This document shows, piece by piece, positions 5,512-5,592 of a DNA stretch of 5,592 bases. Position 1 is the first letter of the stretch, and every line of letters begins with the position of its first letter. Origin of the DNA: Desulfobulbaceae bacterium. Lineage in GTDB: Bacteria > Desulfobacterota > Desulfobulbia > Desulfobulbales > Desulfurivibrionaceae. The translations under genes and the position numbers were made by a program. Below the pieces are notes generated by a model. It had not been told where the DNA came from. It saw nothing but the letters and a program-made list of their open reading frames with translations, and did not search any database. Location: NCBI GenBank assembly GCA_003557565.1, contig PWOG01000098.1, forward strand, positions 1 through 5,592, written 5' to 3'.

Positions 5512-5592
5512 GACAGACTCCAACCTTCTTTAACAGCGTGATCAAAAACAGCCGGCAAAACCGTCCATGGGCGCGTTGATGACTTCTTACGA
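5512..5592. other. Upstream region of the biotinyl-like gene, right edge
   Basis: These 81 bases contain the ribosome binding site and no convincing promoter. Read on the minus strand, one frame has a TAA at 5589-5587 that could be the end of an upstream gene. The two other frames stay open from the edge past the start codon. With so little sequence, none can be assigned. Confidence 0.3.
5518..5521 (-). promoter_or_regulatory. Ribosome binding site for the biotinyl-like protein
   Basis: On the minus strand GGAG lies six nt before the ATG at 5511-5509. The alternative in-frame TTG at 5523 would have AAGG directly against it, leaving no spacing, so the ATG is preferred. Confidence 0.65.

Overview
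The window is a GC-rich bacterial segment with four confident genes, one less familiar gene and two notable non-coding stretches. A GspA/ExeA plus GspB/ExeB pair points to a Gram-negative with a type II secretion system. Overall style (GC-rich codons, this mix of genes) suggests a Desulfobacterota-type proteobacterium, perhaps Desulfobulbales. That placement is an impression, not something proved here.

Layout. Positions 1-303 hold no convincing complete gene. They carry a TTGG tetranucleotide tract (CCAA on the minus strand), just inside a small ATG-started minus-strand frame, and an AT-rich dyad. Next, on the minus strand, come a family 2 glycosyltransferase (304-1125) and, 29 nt upstream of it, a biotin-protein-ligase family protein (1155-2096, GTG start). 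These two are probably co-transcribed from a promoter in the 177-bp divergent region 2097-2273. On the plus strand, gspA/exeA (2274-3956) and gspB/exeB (3967-4620) lie 10 nt apart and form a typical pair. A 240-bp convergent spacer (4621-4860) follows; most of it is one large imperfect inverted repeat. The last gene (4861-5511, minus strand) encodes a 216-residue protein with biotinyl/lipoyl-like hairpin domains.

How the genes fit together. GspA is a membrane AAA+ ATPase with a periplasmic peptidoglycan-binding domain, and GspB is its single-pass partner. In the known systems this complex helps the secretin GspD pass through the cell wall. The ligase and the biotinyl-like protein hint at a biotin-related theme, but they are not adjacent and both depart from family norms at key positions: the ligase lacks several usual biotin-contact residues, and the carrier-like protein has Met-Lys-Arg where a biotin acceptor has Met-Lys-Met.

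The strongest candidate for something undescribed is the 4734-4860 inverted repeat. About 46 pairs can be drawn, and its imperfections are strand-biased: G-U wobbles and purine-purine mismatches on the plus strand and no A-C mismatches. That suggests selection on a plus-strand RNA or single-stranded DNA fold.
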